A model generated the notes under the pieces. It saw only the letters and a program-made list of their open reading frames with translations. It had not been told where the DNA came from and did no database searches. Shown piece after piece: positions 24,401-30,807 of a stretch of DNA of 60,000 bases (the stretch's first letter is position 1; each line of letters begins with the position of its first letter). The DNA is from Conus ventricosus (Eukaryota > Mollusca > Gastropoda > Neogastropoda > Conidae), in assembly GCA_018398815.1 (NCBI GenBank), contig CM031607.1, positions 92,221,711-92,281,710 on the forward strand, read 5' to 3'. Both the position numbers and the translations under genes were made by a program.

Positions 24401-27400
24401 GTAAAAGCAAACAGAAACTGCTGTGCTAAGTTTAAGGTGAAATTGTATTTTGATTACCAGGTCATTCAAGGTAGATTATTATCTGAAGGTCTTCAGCCTG
24501 TTGGGAGAGCGTAGCGAGTGGGTGACAGAGAAGTTGTCCCTAATTTGAAAAGTGATGCACACAAGCAATGATTCAAAAATTTTAGCAGTGGTTTTTATGA
24601 AGTGCCCATGAATTATGTGCTGATCCCATTGATACGCAAACCAGTAGCCATTCTGTTCATTGAGAGCCAGTGAATGAGATGGAAGACAAAGCGGGATGCT
24701 TAAATTAGGACTTGGCGGTTTAGTGAGGCCAGACTGTTAAAGATTCCTGCGTTGTCGTAACAACACAAGCTCTGTTGAAGAGTTCTGTGTTGTGCACTGA
24801 CAGGGAGTCAAGTGAAACCTGGAGGTTTGATTCACTGTGTAGACACTTTTCCACAGTTGATTGTGAATGACTGTACTGCAAAGTTCTGGCTCGCGTTTTA
24901 AAAAATGGCAATGGAGAGGATCCACTGTATATATATCTTTTAGTTTCACTGTTTTTGTGACCAATGAATTTGGTGTCTGCCTTGATTTTGAAAGAGTTGT
25001 TAGCGAGTCCACCGAACAAGCGGGAACAAAGCAAATTACAAGACAAAACATGACACGGAGGTCAAAACCCGTCATGTTTTGTCTTGTGATTGGTTTTGTC
25101 CCCATTTCTTAAAATTTGTTTCAATTTCCGCCTGCAGTTGCCTCCCTTGGAAACTGCCTCATGCCTCCTGGCCGAAAGGCTGGAAAACTCGATGGATGTT
25201 TCCACCAGTCCTGTGGGCGTGTCTACATGTTCCAACAAATGATGTTTCAGGGAGCACAGAAGAGCGCCCCCTGTTGGTGGACCTGATTGACAAGAACGGC
25301 GACAATGTGCTGGAGTGCATGCGATCTGTGGATCGAAGGATGGAGTTGATCTACGCCCGCAGCGAGGAGATTGACCAAGTTCTCAAGGTTTGATAACTCT
25401 TTGAGGGTTTCAATGCTTGTTGGGTGTGTGACCTTTTTTTTAAAAATTCGTTTTGTGCCTGGGAAGGTCCCGTGTTTAACTGTAGCAGGGAAGGGTCCCA
25501 TGATAAAACGGAGATGTGACCTCTGGTGGTTGTCTGTCCCTGAATACCACCTGGTTCATGCATCCTTGATCCCAGAATGTCACACAACATGGACGTACTG
25601 TCATTGCTACGTGCTGCCAGTGCTCGGATCAAATGTTATGATTACTAGTACGCCGGTAACTTTCAGTTTCTTTAGCTCCATCAAGAAATTTCACACGATG
25701 AATGATAAGGTGTGGAAACATGTGTAAATTTGACAACAAGCTTGATTTAAAAAAAATTTTTTTTCACCATTGTAATTTTATGAAATGAAAATAAAGTGAA
25801 AAGCAGGAATCTTGGTTAACAGTCAACACGCCGGTTGCACAGAGAATGAGATGCACAAAAACCGTTGCGCCGAATGGATAGATGCCAGACTGTTAGTATT
25901 CCTGGCTGTAGTTTTCAAGGGAAATCAAAGAGAGCTCTCTCTGCAGTTCAACGGAAGAATCGGGGAGTTGTCTCTACAGGTTTAATGAAAGGACAGGGAT
26001 GTGTGAAGATGCCAGTGAGCAGTTTTTGAGCACAGGAAGGACTGTTGCCATTTTGTTGTACAGTGGGAGTTTTAATGGAAATTTGGGTGGATCAGTTCAA
26101 TCATGCAGTTTTTTTTTATAGACTGGGTGTCATTAGAATACCTCACAAGGGAACGGAATAGACATGACTCATTACTTTTTCTGTGTTTTTAATGTTCCAG
26201 CTCTCCAACCCCTACACCACACAGAGGCTGGGCAACAAGGGCGACATCGTCAATGCTGCTGTTACACACATGGAGCTGCCTAATTTGGTAAGTAATTTTT
26301 AGGTTTTACAAAGGAGGTGGAGGGATGGGGATGTGGGTCGGGGAGGGGGGGGGGGGGGGAGTTACCAGGCAAGGCATGGCAGCTGTCAAGTTTAACAGGA
26401 ATGTCATTTAAACAGGAGGAGCATATTGCACATGTGCAAATATATTGATAATGATCTCTAATAAACTCGGCAAGACCTTGCGCTGCTGCTCTGACTGTGA
26501 ATCTCTCCAGGTGTACGCATCATTTCATTGGACATGCTGTTGCCTTCCTGGGAACCACGCCTGCATAGGCTTACGAAGTGACTCTGGATGTAAACTGATA
26601 AATACCTGAACAATCAAATGCTTAGTTTCTGTTTGACCCTGAGTATGCTGACACTAAACAATCAAAAAAGAAGAGAGCTAAATCATGCTCTCCAAAATGC
26701 CTCGGCAGTCTGATGAGCTCTCTGGCTGATTCTTAACTGTGGATCGCTTCCTCCGTGAGTGATAATTTCGACTCACAAATGTGCTTCTCTGACACAACTG
26801 GAACTCAGGCCAGTGCATTGCTAAAACCGTGCCAACATTTGACATGATGCAGTGACTTTCTCCTGTGCGTATTACAACTCCAAGTAGCACATCGCGTAAA
26901 AGCACTTTCGTCTGATACACCACAACCGAAGTCAATAAAAGCATTACATTCCTTGACGTTCTAGAACATTTTGAATCGATGAACAGCATTCACTTGGGAA
27001 CTCTTCTCTTCTGAAAACCAACAAGAGTTGTCAAAAATAGCTTACCCAGTCTGTGATTGGATCACAAGATCATGTGATTCGGTCAAGAGCGAAAAGCGTG
27101 GAAAAACATGTGCCATTGGACTTTCCAGAATCAAAATCTGTTGTTCAGCTTGTGGTTAATTCAGTGAATGGAACCAGAATCGAGCGATCTATGGAACATG
27201 GCGGGCTGGGATGATTAAAATGGCTCTGTTATGCGTCTACGAATGTGTTGCACACAGTGCAAGAATGGCAAACATACAGAGTTTCATGAAAGATTCCAGG
27301 AAAACCCGTCACTCGCCTCTTCTTTATCACAGGGCTTTCAGTGATCATTGCATGGTGACTGGACTATCAAAATAATGAAATACTCCGCACTGACTGAAAT

Positions 27401-28941
27401 GGCTCATGTGGAAATGTTGATGATTGAAGAGGACGTCCCAGACATCAGGTTTCAGAGTTGAAATCCCGACTTTGTAGGTGTTCCACATTTCTTCACTTCA
27501 TTGATAACACTTCTCTAACATTGGAACACAAATCCAAATAAATAATGTCAAGCATAGTCAGGAGTGTTTTATTGTCTTAGTAATTGGCACCTCTTCTCCA
27601 TTTCTGTGTCATTCTCAGTCTTTGTGTATTCCCTGTATGTGAGCCAGTCAGAGTGCTCTGTGTTGTTTTTCAGTACATTTTCTAACAGTTATAACATGTG
27701 ACCCCCTAAATATGTTTGTGATACTCTGAACATTTGAAAATAAGTTTTTGCCGCCAAGCCCCCCCCCCCCCCCCCCCCCCCCCCATATATAGGAATATCA
27801 GTCTGAGCTCCCATCTTTCTTTATCCAAACATGCCCTTTGTTGTTTTTTCCTCGGATTTCTGTCTTATTTCAGTTCTCCAAGAAGTCACTGTAACCCACT
27901 TGAAAAAACAATAAAAGATACTAGAGTATGTCTTCAGAAATTCATTTACTGTCTGTCACAACCAGTTCTGCTTGGTCTAAGTCAGAAAGCCACCTGCTCG
28001 TGTATAAGAGTATCAGAACTTCGGCTAAGGTTAGGGAAAACAGGTTCGTTTCATCAGCTGGCAAAATCTGAGGTATGTTGATGTTTAGAAACTTTGACCG
28101 TGATCTGGAATGAGGCTGTAGCAGCACAAAGAATGGAAGTAGAGTGAAACGAAGTGATGCATGTGCCCTTCCAGGTGTGCTGGAATGAGGCTGTAGCAGC
28201 ACAGACAGAGAATGGAAGTAGAGTGAAACCAAGTGATGCATGTGCCCTTCCAGGTGTGCCTGCAGCGTTGCGATGATCCCGCAGACGGCTGCTACCCCGC
28301 GGACCTGTTGGAAGTGACCGAGCAGTTGCAGGAACTGAACAACCTCCCCCCGCAGACCCCGGGGTTCAAGGAGCTGCCCAGCGCCGGCACTATGTGCATT
28401 GGGTGTTACCGTGACGATGACTGCTGGTACCGGGCACTGGTGGTCAAGGCTAAGCCGGCTGACCAGACTGTGGTCGTGTTCTACGTGGACTTTGGCAACT
28501 CTGACGTCTTGCCACTGGACAGGTAGGACGACCTCCTTTATTCCCTGGTGCACGCAAGCCAATGTTGCATTTTTTTCCTGTGGTGGTGTTTTCATACCTA
28601 GAAGCAGAGTGGATTAGACAGTGTAGGCTTTGGGGCTGAGCTTTATCCCTCTGTTGTAGATTTGTTTTCACATGTCTTGGTTTGAAAAAAAAATACACAC
28701 ACACACTTACACAGAGAGAAAGTCCATGCCTTTATTTATTTGTTTGTTTTTGATTTTTAAGAAGGTTTTTAAGCAAGTAAAACAAGTGGTGCTAGGAGGG
28801 CATTTAAAGGCTGACGCCAGACAGGTGGCTTTAACTTCATGTCTCTACTAGCAGCTGGTATAGAGGCACTTTTACTCTTTGCTGATTTATCTGGATCCTG
28901 AACTTTGAGAGTGTGTGTGTGTGTATGTATATGTGTGTGGT

Positions 28942-28976
<35 letters not shown>

Positions 28977-30197
28977 GAAAAGGAGAGGGAGGCAGCATAC
29001 TGCTGTCCATAATGCTCTTTTCACCTCTGTAAAGCCACTTATGATCTATCTTTGGCTTACCATTTCCTGTCCAACTTTCTTTTCTTCTGTTCCTTCACTG
29101 TCTGCTCCATCAGTGTTTTCAGGTAAGGGAGGGGGTGGGGGGATGTTTTTTGGAAAAAGGAATGTTCTCCAGTGGTTTGTTTTGACGTGTGGCTTGACAG
29201 ACTGAGGGTGCTGCCGCCACGATTCCAAAACTTCGAGACCAGAGTGTGCGGGCCTACCTGAACCTGACCCTGCCGGAAAGCCAGGACTGCTGGACCTTGG
29301 ACACCTACCGCGCCATGGCCGACAAAATCTACGAGACCAAGCACCGAGTGCTCATCAAGGTACAGGACACCTTCTCTGCTCCGTGTGTGTGTTAGCTGCG
29401 CGTTTGCTCTTGGTGGTGGAGGGTTGGAGGTTTTGGAGAGAAGTTTGATTGGTTTTCTTTTCTTTTTCTTTCTTTTGGTATTTGTGTGTGTGTGTTCTTG
29501 AGTGGGTTCTGTTGGTTTTGTGTGTGTTTGTTTTCTAAAAGTCTGTTGCTGTAAAGTCAGCAGTGATATTTCATCTTTGTATTATCTCTCTGGATGTTTT
29601 CAACCTCTTCCATTTTTCATCGCTGTTTCACTACGATCTTAGAACAGCAACTTCACTACAATTTGGGCAAGCTTAGTGTCAAGACTTGATGATAGATCTG
29701 CAGGTTTTTTTTTTTTTCCTTTTTTTTCTCCAGTTCTAGGAAGAGGAGCTGTAGTTCTGTTGCTGCTTCAGACACTTTTGAAAAGAGAGCAGCCCAGTTT
29801 TTGTTGCTTCTGTACATTGTGTAAAATTAAAATCCTATTTTTGTTTGGTTTTGCTTTAGCATCTCATCTGAAGGATCTTGGGTGTCCAGCATACTTCACT
29901 GAAATTTCAAGTCAGAGTAGACTTGCACATACAATCGTCGCAGTTTTCTGTGCCGTTGTGAATGATTCGGCAGGGACTGGTGCGCTAAGTTGACAACAGT
30001 CATGTGAAATGCACAGTTGCCTGTTTCTTTCGTTCGTAGTCACGCTCGTCAGAAGCTTGAAAATATTCATAAAATTGCTTTTTTATAAGCATTTTGCAAG
30101 CGGTGGTCACTTGGAAGTGGTGGTTACCTCAAAGTGATGCATTTTAGTGCTCAAGGCTTTCCATGATAATATGAGTAATAACAAAATGGAGGATCAT

Positions 30198-30262
<65 letters not shown>

Positions 30263-30759
30263 TGGATCACAATGAGTTGACTTCAACGCAGTGACAGGCC
30301 TGATACCGCCCTTTGCGGTCCGCTGGGCTCTAAGCAACACGACCTTACCTTACTTGATGTGTGTTGATCAGGAGACGGTGCCGCTGATCGTGGAGCTGTA
30401 TGACAGAGAAGAAGGAGCCACCCTGTCCTACGCCCTCCCTCCGAGGGTCCAAAGGGGTTGGTGGCCATCCCAATGCCAGACGAGTGGTCAGTATGCTTTT
30501 TGTGCTCTCCTCAATCCTTGCCCTGTCTTGTACTGTTGTCCCTCGCTCATGAAGTGGGAGCGACTGAGACTTGGAGAGGAAATGATTGTGCGGATGTGTG
30601 ATCTACTGATGCCTTGTGCCAAGTGGATGGATGCCTGGTCTGTGCATCAGATATCATTAGGTGTTTTTGAGCCACATTGACCAGTTCCAGGTCTTTTATT
30701 CTGATGTCCTGTGTGCAATGGGGACTGTCATCAGCTCTATCAGCTTGCTCACAACCACC

Positions 30760-30807
<48 letters not shown>

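Noticed and set aside
25140..25250. Possible extra Tudor exon from the acceptor at 25,139
   Set aside because: The phase-0 frame looks partly protein-like but ends in TGA before joining exon 14, and the eTud layout runs directly from exon 13 to exon 14 without it.
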